Assembly: GCA_027069035.1 (NCBI GenBank)
Contig: JALXFI010000104.1
Location: 1-7,480, forward strand
Reading direction: 5' to 3'
Source of the DNA: a bacterium
GTDB taxonomy: Bacteria; Desulfobacterota; GWC2-55-46; S146-80; JALXFI01
DNA length: 7,480 nucleotides
The notes under the pieces were generated by a model, which was given only the letters and a program-made list of their open reading frames with translations, was not told where the DNA came from and did no database searches. The position numbers were made by a program, and so were the translations under genes. Shown piece after piece: positions 1 through 6,865 of this stretch. The first letter of the stretch is position 1. Every line of letters starts with the position of its first letter.

Positions 1-143
1 GACTTAAACTTGCATTCAATTTTATTCTTGGTTTTTCTTCTATATTGCCGTTTACATATGTTATGCTTATCGGGATGTTTATGATGGGCAGCGGCCTTGG
101 TGTTTTGGGTAGTTTTGTGTCTATGAAGAGGTTTCTTAAGTAG
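1..143 (+). CDS. ftsX: Cell division protein FtsX, C-terminal fragment
   Basis: The 3' end of a gene cut by the left edge of the window. Reading codons from position 3 gives 46 residues and a TAG stop at 141-143. The fragment holds one hydrophobic membrane segment (about residues 13-40) and ends in GSGLGVLGSFVSMKRFLK. This matches the usual FtsX ending, a last transmembrane helix followed by a short basic tail of the type GSxxSxRRFLK. FtsX is the inner-membrane partner of the ATPase FtsE; together they control peptidoglycan hydrolase activators at the division site. The next gene encodes an EnvC-like protein, the known FtsX partner, which strengthens the call. The FtsX extracellular loop that would bind EnvC lies outside the window. 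Another permease of the same family cannot be formally excluded from so short a piece. Confidence 0.82.
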   Translation, partial: LKLAFNFILGFSSILPFTYVMLIGMFMMGSGLGVLGSFVSMKRFLK

Positions 144-1372
144 TGTCTGTTTTATTTCAAATCCCGCCGTATCAGGATTTTGGAATTAGGTGTGCCTTGC
201 CGAAGAAACGGGTTTTTATCTTATTTACTTTCTTTTTGTTCCTGCTGCCCGGGAGTTTGGTGTATAGTGACGCCAAAGGTTTAAAAAAAGAGATACTCGG
301 CAAAGAGAAGTATTTAAAGGATTTAAAGTCTGATATAGCTAAGAGAAAAGAAGGTGTAAATGCTCTTGAAAAGAAAAGGCGCAAACTTTTGGATGAACTT
401 CACACGCTTGATATGGAGCTTAAGGATAAGGAAGAGGCTATAGACAGGATAAGAGAGCAAACTGGGAAGGTCAATAAGGCTATACTTTCTTTTGAACGTA
501 AGCTCATGGCAGTTAAAGGGAAAATGTCCGGATTGGAAGATGAACTTGCAGGACGCCTGGCGGCTGCATATAAAATGAGGCAGGGCGGGCTTATGATGGT
601 GCTGCTTTCCCAAAACGGAGTCGGCTCGGTAAGGAGAAGGTATAAATATCTTGAATCCCTTATGTTATACGATATGAACCTCATTAAAGAATATCAAGAC
701 ACCGCCCTGTCTTTGTCTGAAGCTAAAAATGCCCTTGAGAAAAAGCGTCAGACACTTGCAGGGTTAAGAGAAAGTGAACTTAGGTATAAACGAAGTATCC
801 TTAAAGGTAGAAGAAGGAAGAAGTATCTGATTCGAAAGGTTAAGAGCGACAGGGATCTGAATCTTATTGCACTCAGAGGGCTTGAAGAGGCCTCTTTACG
901 CCTTGAATCAAAGATCGGCGAACTAAAAAAGAAACTGCGTTATGCTTCCATGCCTTTGACATCTGATTTTGCCTCTTTAAAGGGAAGTTTTATTATGCCC
1001 GTAAAGGGCAGGGTAGTATCGTTTTATGGAAAATTGAGGGACCCTGAATTGAAAACCGTTATTTTTAATAAGGGCATAGAGATCAAGGCCCCTGAAGGCG
1101 CTGAGATTAAGTCTGTTTATAGAGGGAGAGTTATATATTCCGATTGGTTTAAGGGTTATGGTAAAATGATAATCGTTGATAATGGGGATGGTTACTATAC
1201 TGTTTTTGCACATCTTTCAAAGGCGCTTAAGCGTGTTGGTGAAGATGTGGCTCAGGGTGAGCTTATTGGTTTTGTCGGGGATACTGACTCGCTTAAAGGA
1301 CCTTATCTTTATTTTGAGATACGCTACCGTGGTATACCCAAGGACCCTCTTGAGTGGATAAGTATGAAGTAG
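143..1372 (+). CDS. envC: EnvC-like murein hydrolase activator (coiled coil plus degenerate LytM/M23 domain)
   Basis: Periplasmic protein of 409 residues in the longest frame. A basic stretch (K21, K22, R23) and a hydrophobic run to about residue 42 form a signal peptide. Two heptad-rich, highly charged coiled-coil stretches follow (about 45-133 and 183-268), then a C-terminal LytM/peptidase M23 domain (about 283-405). The zinc-binding residues of active M23 enzymes are altered: the HxxxD motif is N309 and E313, and the HxH motif is Y388-L-Y390; H357 of the AHL motif remains. EnvC proteins are known to have such degenerate LytM domains and to activate amidases instead of cleaving peptidoglycan, under control of FtsEX. 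The adjacent ftsX, overlapping by 1 nt, fits that pathway. The start is uncertain. GTG at 143 has GAAGAGG 11 nt upstream, but a palindromic repeat (159-180) lies within its first codons. TTG at 197 follows AGGTG closely and gives a clean signal peptide beginning MPKKRVFILF. I consider 197 at least as likely. Function is inferred from the family. Confidence 0.85.
   Translation: MSVLFQIPPYQDFGIRCALPKKRVFILFTFFLFLLPGSLVYSDAKGLKKEILGKEKYLKDLKSDIAKRKEGVNALEKKRRKLLDELHTLDMELKDKEEAIDRIREQTGKVNKAILSFERKLMAVKGKMSGLEDELAGRLAAAYKMRQGGLMMVLLSQNGVGSVRRRYKYLESLMLYDMNLIKEYQDTALSLSEAKNALEKKRQTLAGLRESELRYKRSILKGRRRKKYLIRKVKSDRDLNLIALRGLEEASLRLESKIGELKKKLRYASMPLTSDFASLKGSFIMPVKGRVVSFYGKLRDPELKTVIFNKGIEIKAPEGAEIKSVYRGRVIYSDWFKGYGKMIIVDNGDGYYTVFAHLSKALKRVGEDVAQGELIGFVGDTDSLKGPYLYFEIRYRGIPKDPLEWISMK
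159..180. repeat. 22-nt palindromic element, copy 1
   Basis: Perfect 6-nt arms AAATCC (159-164) and GGATTT (175-180) enclose a 10-nt centre (165-174). A related element with the same arms and the same centre length lies at 1377-1398. The two match at 16 of 22 positions in direct orientation, or 17 of 22 if this copy is reverse-complemented. On the minus strand the stem extends to 8 pairs (one G-U) with a 6-nt loop; on the plus strand a C-A mismatch stops it at 6. It lies between the GTG (143) and TTG (197) candidate starts of envC. It is probably a small dispersed palindrome of the REP type, but two copies are not enough to be sure. Confidence 0.45.
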
Positions 1373-1376
1373 TTTT

Positions 1377-1398
1377 AAATCCTGCTGTTGTGGGATTT
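1377..1398. repeat. 22-nt palindromic element, copy 2 (envC-ctpA gap)
   Basis: Arms AAATCC (1377-1382) and GGATTT (1393-1398) surround the centre TGCTGTTGTG. In plus-strand RNA the stem continues through U-G, G-U and C-G pairs to give 9 pairs closed by a UGUU tetraloop. It starts 4 nt after the envC stop, 17 nt before the ctpA ribosome binding site. No U-run follows the stem, so it does not look like an intrinsic terminator. It could act as an RNA stability element or be a REP-like insertion. It is the sister of the element at 159-180. Confidence 0.5.
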
Positions 1399-1415
1399 GG
1401 GGTTAATATTAAAAC

Positions 1416-1422
1416 GAGGAGG
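1416..1422 (+). promoter_or_regulatory. Strong ribosome binding site of ctpA
   Basis: GAGGAGG lies 7 nt before ATG 1430, close to a full Shine-Dalgarno sequence with ideal spacing. It decides the ctpA start: the longer frame from GTG 1388 would begin inside the palindrome at 1377-1398 and translate through this site. Confidence 0.85.
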
Positions 1423-1429
1423 ATGTATT

Positions 1430-2722
1430 ATGTTTGGCTTTAAGAAAAGAAAGATCCTGATTGCTGTGGTTTGTTTTACTTTGTTTGGCATTTCGGCTGT
1501 GTGGATAAGCGCAAGAGGCGTTTATGCTATTCAACGAAAGGCTTATGAAAAAATAAAGGTTTTTACTGAGATAGTCTCTATTATAGAAGACAATTATGTG
1601 GATGAGGTTGATACAACTAAACTGATTTACGGCGCTATAAGAGGTATGCTTAATACAATGGATCCCCACTCATCATTTATGAGTCCCGAACAGTATAAGG
1701 AGATGAGGGTCGAGACCAGAGGGAGTTTTGGCGGACTTGGTATTGAGATAACCATGAAAGACGGGATACTGATGGTGGTATCTCCTATAGAAGACACGCC
1801 GGCTTTTAGAGCAGGGATAAAGGCAGGTGACAAGATTGTCAAGATTGAAGATAAACATACGCGGGATATGACCATTCAGGAAGCCGTAAAGCTGATGCGT
1901 GGGAAGAAAGGCACCAAGATCACCATATGGATAATGAGAGAGGGTTTTGACAAGCCAAAGGCTTTTGAGATAACAAGGGATGTAATAAAGATAAAAAGCG
2001 TAAAGTCAAAAATGCTTGATGATGACTACGGTTATGTGAGGATAACACAGTTTCAGCACGATACAGGAAAGGAACTCAGGAAGGCATTGAAGAACCTTGA
2101 AGGGCAGTCTAAGGGGTTAAAGGGTCTCATACTCGATTTGAGAAATAACCCCGGTGGCTTGCTTAATGAGGCTGTATCTGTTTCCGATACATTCCTGCGC
2201 TCCGGTCTTATCGTATATACGGAAGGCAGGGTGAAAGGACAGGAAATGAGATTTTCTGCTGGCATGGATGGTATTGAGCCTGACTATCCGGTTGTTGTCC
2301 TTATAAACGGAGGCAGCGCCAGCGCTTCAGAGATTGTGGCAGGCGCTCTGCAGGATCATAAAAAGGCTGTAATTATCGGAACTACAAGCTTTGGCAAGGG
2401 GTCGGTTCAGTCAATCATACCCCTTGAGGATGGATCTGCTTTGAGGCTTACTACTTCAAAGTACTTTACGCCTTCAGGAAGGTCTATTCAGGCCAAGGGT
2501 ATAAAACCGGATATATTTGTCGCAGAAGGCACTGTTACGGAAAAAAAGGTTAATAACCGTCATATAAGTGAAAAAGACCTTAAAAGGCATCTTGTTGTAG
2601 AGCCTGAAACAAAAGATGATAAGACCAAAAAAGAAAGTAAGGAAAAGATATCCGATCTGCAGCTCTTGAGAGCTTTAGAGTATCTTAAAAGTTGGTACAT
2701 CTTCAGAGAGGTTGCTTCTTAA
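1430..2722 (+). CDS. ctpA: Carboxy-terminal processing protease CtpA (S41 family, PDZ domain)
   Basis: Secreted or membrane-anchored serine protease of 430 residues, typical for the CtpA/Prc family. Layout: N-terminal membrane or signal segment (about 7-25), helical region containing DPHSSFMSPEQYKEM (78-92), PDZ domain (about 97-170, starting GSFGGLGIEI), and the S41 catalytic domain (about 195-370). The SASASE motif (296-301) and FGKGSVQ (321-327) supply the Ser-Lys pair. From the fixed spacing in the family, S298, K323 and Q327 are the catalytic residues, so the enzyme looks active. LDLRNNPGG (235-243) is the conserved strand and loop before the active site. A lysine-rich, probably disordered stretch (about 370-408) precedes a short helical C-terminus. 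The family cleaves protein C-termini in the periplasm, and some members control levels of peptidoglycan hydrolases; that role here is inferred from the envC neighbour. ATG 1430 was chosen for its GAGGAGG site. The gene follows envC by 57 nt and precedes yibQ by 5 nt. Confidence 0.95.
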   Translation: MFGFKKRKILIAVVCFTLFGISAVWISARGVYAIQRKAYEKIKVFTEIVSIIEDNYVDEVDTTKLIYGAIRGMLNTMDPHSSFMSPEQYKEMRVETRGSFGGLGIEITMKDGILMVVSPIEDTPAFRAGIKAGDKIVKIEDKHTRDMTIQEAVKLMRGKKGTKITIWIMREGFDKPKAFEITRDVIKIKSVKSKMLDDDYGYVRITQFQHDTGKELRKALKNLEGQSKGLKGLILDLRNNPGGLLNEAVSVSDTFLRSGLIVYTEGRVKGQEMRFSAGMDGIEPDYPVVVLINGGSASASEIVAGALQDHKKAVIIGTTSFGKGSVQSIIPLEDGSALRLTTSKYFTPSGRSIQAKGIKPDIFVAEGTVTEKKVNNRHISEKDLKRHLVVEPETKDDKTKKESKEKISDLQLLRALEYLKSWYIFREVAS

Positions 2723-2727
2723 TCTGA

Positions 2728-3957
2728 ATGCCTAAGAGAAAGCCTAAAAGAAGGACTAAAAGCCGTAAAAGGGTAGCTCACAGATCTTTTTCAGAACGTG
2801 TTCTCATTGGAATTATTCTTGTTACGATTGTGTTTGTCTGGTTTTTTCTCTTTTTTATAATGGAGAAAAAGCCGGACCATCCCTTGATAAGATCAAAAAA
2901 ACTTATCTCCAAAGATATAGAGAATTTAAACGGACTGCTTAAAGGAAGTATCTTTTCACTTGGTCTTAGGGAAAAAGCTCAAAAGGGTGTTTTTTCCATT
3001 TCCGAGCATAACGGAAGCTTCAGAGTAACCCCCTACAGAGAAGATTTTATACTGCCGGGCGGACTTGATCCGGAGATCTTAAAAAAGAGGCTGAATAAAC
3101 TATTGGATGTTTCAGGTTATAAACACCATATTACGTTTAAAGAACACAAAAACTTCCTTTTTGCAAAGGTTTCTATAGATGGTTACACATCCCACATCCT
3201 ATACTTCTATTATCCCGAAAAAATAATTAATGGAAGGGTTGTGATAGTTATTGATGATATTGGAAACAATCTGGGGGTGGCAATGGAGCTTATAAATATG
3301 GAAGTGCCCATAACGCTTTCTATACTTCCGTTCAGGCCATATTCCGACAGGATAGCTCAAAAGGCAAGGGATGCCGGAAGAGATGTGCTTTTACATCTGC
3401 CTATGGAGCCTAAGGATCCTGCAAATAACCCTGGTAAAGGGGCATTGTTTACCGCTATGTCATTGGACGATATAAGAAGTATTGTTAATAAGGATATCCT
3501 TTCCGTGCCTTATGTGGTTGGTGTAAATAATCACATGGGTTCAAAGTTCAGCGAAGATGCCGAGCGTATGAGAGCGGCGCTTGAAGAGATACGGGATCGG
3601 TCGCTGTTTTTCCTTGACAGCAGGACTTCGAAAGATTCCAAGGGATTTGTCTTGGCGCAGGAGATGGGTATGAATGCCTTTGACAGGAATGTTTTTCTTG
3701 ATAATGAAAGGGATATTGATTATATAAAAGATCAGTTGGAGGAACTTGCAAGACTGGCTGAAAAACACGGATTTGCCATAGCTATCGGGCATCCCCATGA
3801 AGTTACGATCGCCGCTATAAAGGAGATGCTGCCGTTTTTTGAAAAGGAGTCTTTGGATGTAGTGCCGCTGTCATATCTTGTTGAGCATAACTCTTATCTT
3901 AAAGCAACCCCGCATAACGACCTGCCGTTGCATAACGGTTCATATCATAGCGAGTGA
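2728..3957 (+). CDS. yibQ: YibQ-type divergent polysaccharide deacetylase (DUF610)
   Basis: Membrane-anchored protein of 409 residues. A very basic N-terminus (MPKRKPKRRTKSRKR) precedes one transmembrane helix (about 25-44), which predicts a cytoplasmic tail and a periplasmic body. A linker and small alpha/beta region (about 55-165) leads to the deacetylase-like domain (about 168-390). Visible motifs are VIDDIG (174-179, acidic pair D176-D177), LPFRPYS (200-206), LLHLPMEP (221-228), NNHMGS (267-272), LDSRTS (296-301) and IGHPHE (353-358). These are characteristic of the divergent polysaccharide deacetylase family (Pfam DUF610/Polysacc_deac_2), whose E. coli member YibQ is next to envC. The substrate is not established; a role in peptidoglycan or envelope polysaccharide modification is inferred. 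ATG 2728 lies 5 nt after ctpA; AGAGAGG at 2705-2711 is too far (16 nt) to be a good site, so translational coupling to ctpA is likely. The C-terminal tail (about 391-409) is rich in His, Asn and Ser and looks nonconserved. Confidence 0.88.
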   Translation: MPKRKPKRRTKSRKRVAHRSFSERVLIGIILVTIVFVWFFLFFIMEKKPDHPLIRSKKLISKDIENLNGLLKGSIFSLGLREKAQKGVFSISEHNGSFRVTPYREDFILPGGLDPEILKKRLNKLLDVSGYKHHITFKEHKNFLFAKVSIDGYTSHILYFYYPEKIINGRVVIVIDDIGNNLGVAMELINMEVPITLSILPFRPYSDRIAQKARDAGRDVLLHLPMEPKDPANNPGKGALFTAMSLDDIRSIVNKDILSVPYVVGVNNHMGSKFSEDAERMRAALEEIRDRSLFFLDSRTSKDSKGFVLAQEMGMNAFDRNVFLDNERDIDYIKDQLEELARLAEKHGFAIAIGHPHEVTIAAIKEMLPFFEKESLDVVPLSYLVEHNSYLKATPHNDLPLHNGSYHSE

Positions 3958-4000
3958 AAGACATAAGGGAGTTTTTGTTTGTGTTTATACGCCATTTTTG

Positions 4001-4030
4001 TTGTCTTTACCGTTATGGTTATGGTATGAT
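4001..4030 (+). promoter_or_regulatory. Candidate sigma-70 promoter with extended -10, upstream of ispA
   Basis: TTGTCT (4001-4006, 4 of 6 against TTGACA) and TATGAT (4025-4030, 5 of 6 against TATAAT) are separated by 18 nt. TG at 4022-4023 makes an extended -10 (TGGTATGAT). It lies in the 111-nt gap between yibQ and ispA, the only gap that could house a new transcription start for the isoprenoid genes. A T-run directly follows (4030-4036), and a weak TACC/GGTA stem (4008-4011 with 4023-4026) precedes it, so a poor terminator is a rival reading. Confidence 0.35.
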
Positions 4031-4068
4031 TTTTTTAAGAAAACGATAAACGGCTGTAGAAATATTAT

Positions 4069-4956
4069 TTGGATATTAAAAAGTATCTTCATTATAAAAA
4101 GTCCAGAATAGACAAGGCGCTGGAAGGGTATCTTCCGAAAGGAGAAGGTTTCCCAGGAACCTTACATAGGGCAATGAGGTATAGTGTCTTTGCCGGGGGA
4201 AAAAGGTTGAGGCCTATACTGACCATTGCATCTGCTGAGGCGGTTGGCGGCAGGGAAAAAGACGTTATTTCTGCGGCATGTGCGATAGAGCTTATCCATA
4301 CCTATTCACTTATCCACGATGACCTGCCTTCAATGGATGATGATAGTTTAAGGAGAGGCAAACCGACCTGTCATAAGGCCTTTGGGGAGGCGATGGCAAT
4401 ACTGGCCGGTGATGCTCTGCTCACGCTTGCATTTGAGCTTCTCTCTGATTTGACTGCTAATAATGTTAAACCCGAAACGGTGTTGGTGGTTATAGGCGAG
4501 TTAACAGGGGCGTCGGGTTCTATGGGCATGGTGGGCGGACAGGCGGTTGATATAGAGTCTCAAGGTGAAGATGTAGAGTTTCCTGTCCTTGAGTATATTC
4601 ATATCCATAAGACCGGCAAACTCATACTTGCTTCTATAAGGACAGGGGCGCTGTTGAGTATGGCTGATGATGTTCAACTTAAGGCTTTGACCACCTACGG
4701 CGAGGCGATTGGGCTTGCCTTTCAGGTTACTGATGATATACTGGATATAGAGGGAGATGAGGAAGAAATGGGAAAGAAGGTCGGTGGAGATATCGGCATG
4801 AAAAAGATCACTTACCCCTCTCTCCTTGGAATGGATGAATCAAAAAAACGTCTTGCGGAACTCATGGATATCGCCATGTCTTCGCTTTCTGTATTTGGGA
4901 AAGAGGCGGAGGCGCTTCGGTCGATTGCAAAATATATAGTTTCAAGGGTTTCTTAA
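4069..4956 (+). CDS. ispA: Farnesyl diphosphate synthase (trans-polyprenyl synthase), IspA type
   Basis: Cytoplasmic enzyme of 295 residues, normal for bacterial farnesyl diphosphate synthases. It condenses isopentenyl diphosphate with dimethylallyl and geranyl diphosphate. GGKRLRP (43-49) binds diphosphate. The first aspartate-rich motif is DDLPSMDDD (84-92), with the two-residue insertion of bacterial enzymes; the second is DDILD (222-226). Y79, five residues before the first motif, is the aromatic position that limits product length, so C15 farnesyl diphosphate is favoured over C20; this is a family rule, not proof. HKTGKL (180-185) and GGDIGMKKITYPSL (239-252) are also typical. The start is TTG 4069: an in-frame stop at 4057-4059 rules out longer forms, and the MDIKKYL beginning fits the family N-terminus. 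No clear Shine-Dalgarno sequence is visible. dxs follows after 1 nt, matching the common ispA-dxs pair. xseB, which often precedes ispA, is absent here. Confidence 0.95.
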   Translation: MDIKKYLHYKKSRIDKALEGYLPKGEGFPGTLHRAMRYSVFAGGKRLRPILTIASAEAVGGREKDVISAACAIELIHTYSLIHDDLPSMDDDSLRRGKPTCHKAFGEAMAILAGDALLTLAFELLSDLTANNVKPETVLVVIGELTGASGSMGMVGGQAVDIESQGEDVEFPVLEYIHIHKTGKLILASIRTGALLSMADDVQLKALTTYGEAIGLAFQVTDDILDIEGDEEEMGKKVGGDIGMKKITYPSLLGMDESKKRLAELMDIAMSSLSVFGKEAEALRSIAKYIVSRVS

Positions 4957-4957
4957 A

Positions 4958-6865
4958 ATGGGAAGGCTTTTAAACAGTATTAACTCTCCTTATGATATTA
5001 AAGGTTTAAGCAGGGAGGAACTCTGTGCGTTGGCCGGAGAGATAAGGGAAGAGATACTTAAGACGATATCCATGACCGGCGGACACCTTGCTTCGAGTCT
5101 CGGTGTTGTGGAGCTTACCATAGCGCTTCATTACATATTCGATTCGCCCCGTGACAAGATAATATGGGATGTCGGGCATCAGGCCTATGCGCATAAACTT
5201 CTCACAGGCAGAAGAGATGTTTTTAAGACCCTGCGGCAGTCGGACGGCATAAGCGGTTTTCCTAATATTCACGAAAGCATTTATGATGCCTTTGGTGTCG
5301 GGCATAGCAGTACTTCCATATCGGCAGGTCTTGGTATGGTTGTCGGAAGGGATCTTAAGGGAGAAGATTACAAGGTGGTGTCTGTGATAGGCGATGGTTC
5401 AATGACGGCCGGACTTGCGTTTGAGGGGCTCAATCAGACCGGACACCTTAAGAAAGACCTTATCATTGTGCTCAATGACAATGAAATGTCTATAGCGAAG
5501 AATGTGGGCGCTCTCTCTTCATTTCTCAGCAGAAAATTTACAGGAAGGTTTGTAAGCAAGGTTAAGAGAGAGCTTGAGACGTTTTTTCATGCAATACCAA
5601 AGATAGGGGATGGTATTGTCTCTATCGCAAAGAGGGCTGAGGATTCGTTGATAACCCTTTTCACACCCGGCATGATGTTTGAAGGGCTTGGTTTAAACTA
5701 CATAGGCCCCTTGGACGGACACAACATCGACCAGCTTATAAACTTATTTGAAAATGTAAAAGAGCTTAACGGGCCGCATCTTATCCATGTTATTACAAAG
5801 AAGGGAAAGGGGTATGCTCCTGCCGAAGAGGAACCTTCCCGTTTTCATGGTGTCGGCCCCTTTGACATAGCTTCGGGGAAAACCGTTTCTTCAGACTCTA
5901 AGGTTCCTTCCTATACAAAGGTTTTTGGCGATACGCTTGTGGAGCTTGCTTCAAAAAACGACAAGGTTCTTGCCATTACCGCGGCCATGCCGGAAGGGAC
6001 AGGACTTGAAAGATTCAGCAAAGAGTTTCCCGACAGGTTCTGTGACGTCGGCATTGCCGAGCAGCACGGCGTGACCTTTGCCGCCGGACTTGCTGCCAGG
6101 GGCTTTGTTCCTGTTGTTGCCATATATTCTACTTTTCTGCAGAGGGCATTCGATCAGATAGCGCATGATGTGTGTCTGCAGAATCTGCATGTTGTATTTG
6201 TCCTTGACAGGGCAGGCATAGTCGGCGCTGACGGCCCTACTCACCACGGTCTCTTTGACCTGTCTTATTTGAGGCCGCTTCCCAACATGATTGTGATGGC
6301 GCCAAAGGATGAATGTGAGTTGAGGGATATGCTTAATACGGCTATAGGGCTTGACGGGCCGGTGGCCATTAGATATCCGAGAGGAAAAGGCGTAGGCGTA
6401 TCAATAGAGCCTGAGATAAAGGCCATTCCTGTAGGCAAGGCGGAGATGCTTAAAGATGGCGGAGATATTGCTATATTAGCGGCAGGCAATTGTGTGTACC
6501 CGGCCCTTCAGGCGGCGCAGACATTGAAAAAACATCACATTGATGCAGCGGTTATAAATGCCCGTTTTATAAAACCAATTGACGAAGAGCTTATATTCTC
6601 TCTTCTGTGCAAGACAAACAGGCTTTTGACGGTTGAAGAGAATGTGCTTGGCGGTGGGTTTGGAAGCGGAGTGCTTGAGCTTTTGGAACGTATCGGAGTC
6701 AAAGGGGTTTCGGTAAAAAGGCTCGGCATACCTGATTGTTTTGTAAGGCACGGCGCTCAGGATGAACTCAGAAAAGAATTCGGCATTGATGCCTCAGGCA
6801 TAGTAAAAGCAGCGCAACTACTTGTTTTAGAGGATGAAGGGGAAGAAAAGAGAGCGTCTCGATAG
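4958..6865 (+). CDS. dxs: 1-deoxy-D-xylulose-5-phosphate synthase
   Basis: First enzyme of the MEP isoprenoid pathway, 635 residues, close to the usual ~620. It joins pyruvate and glyceraldehyde 3-phosphate using thiamine diphosphate and Mg2+ in the cytoplasm. The N-terminal domain shows GGH (H43), DVGHQAYAHK (71-80, H74) and GHSSTSISAG (115-124). The thiamine-diphosphate motif runs from GDGSMTAG (145-152) to NDNEMSI (173-179). The central pyrimidine-binding domain has DVGIAEQH (363-370, catalytic E368), IYSTFLQR (389-396) and DRAGIVGADGPTHHG (417-431). The C-terminal transketolase domain has IRYPRG (471-476) and ends near residue 625. All key residues are present, so the enzyme should be active. 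ATG 4958 has AAGGG 9 nt upstream. The last 32 nt overlap tlyA, and the final dozen residues (EDEGEEKRASR) are a nonconserved charged tail. With ispA it supplies precursors for undecaprenyl phosphate and quinones. Confidence 0.97.
   Translation: MGRLLNSINSPYDIKGLSREELCALAGEIREEILKTISMTGGHLASSLGVVELTIALHYIFDSPRDKIIWDVGHQAYAHKLLTGRRDVFKTLRQSDGISGFPNIHESIYDAFGVGHSSTSISAGLGMVVGRDLKGEDYKVVSVIGDGSMTAGLAFEGLNQTGHLKKDLIIVLNDNEMSIAKNVGALSSFLSRKFTGRFVSKVKRELETFFHAIPKIGDGIVSIAKRAEDSLITLFTPGMMFEGLGLNYIGPLDGHNIDQLINLFENVKELNGPHLIHVITKKGKGYAPAEEEPSRFHGVGPFDIASGKTVSSDSKVPSYTKVFGDTLVELASKNDKVLAITAAMPEGTGLERFSKEFPDRFCDVGIAEQHGVTFAAGLAARGFVPVVAIYSTFLQRAFDQIAHDVCLQNLHVVFVLDRAGIVGADGPTHHGLFDLSYLRPLPNMIVMAPKDECELRDMLNTAIGLDGPVAIRYPRGKGVGVSIEPEIKAIPVGKAEMLKDGGDIAILAAGNCVYPALQAAQTLKKHHIDAAVINARFIKPIDEELIFSLLCKTNRLLTVEENVLGGGFGSGVLELLERIGVKGVSVKRLGIPDCFVRHGAQDELRKEFGIDASGIVKAAQLLVLEDEGEEKRASR

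Noticed and set aside
1067..1315. Active M23 zinc endopeptidase
   Set aside because: The HxxxD and HxH ligands are replaced (N309, E313, Y388, Y390), so the protein is called as a non-catalytic activator.
1388..1429. Longer ctpA start at GTG 1388
   Set aside because: It begins inside the palindrome, has no ribosome site, and would translate through the strong GAGGAGG at 1416-1422. ATG 1430 also places the signal segment right at the N-terminus.
172..2265. Minus-strand frames opposite envC and ctpA
   Set aside because: Same reason: no domain, no ribosome site, and full overlap with strongly supported genes.
3925..3938. CCGTT-GCAT-AACGG hairpin as a terminator for yibQ
   Set aside because: It lies inside the coding sequence with a 5-bp stem and no T-run after it.
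3878..4111. 77-codon plus-strand frame across the yibQ-ispA junction
   Set aside because: It overlaps the ends of two well-supported genes in another frame and has no recognisable protein character.
5006..6751. Several minus-strand frames of 64-99 codons opposite dxs
   Set aside because: The plus-strand Dxs frame carries all family motifs across this stretch. The antisense frames show low-complexity Ser/Pro/Leu composition typical of shadow frames.
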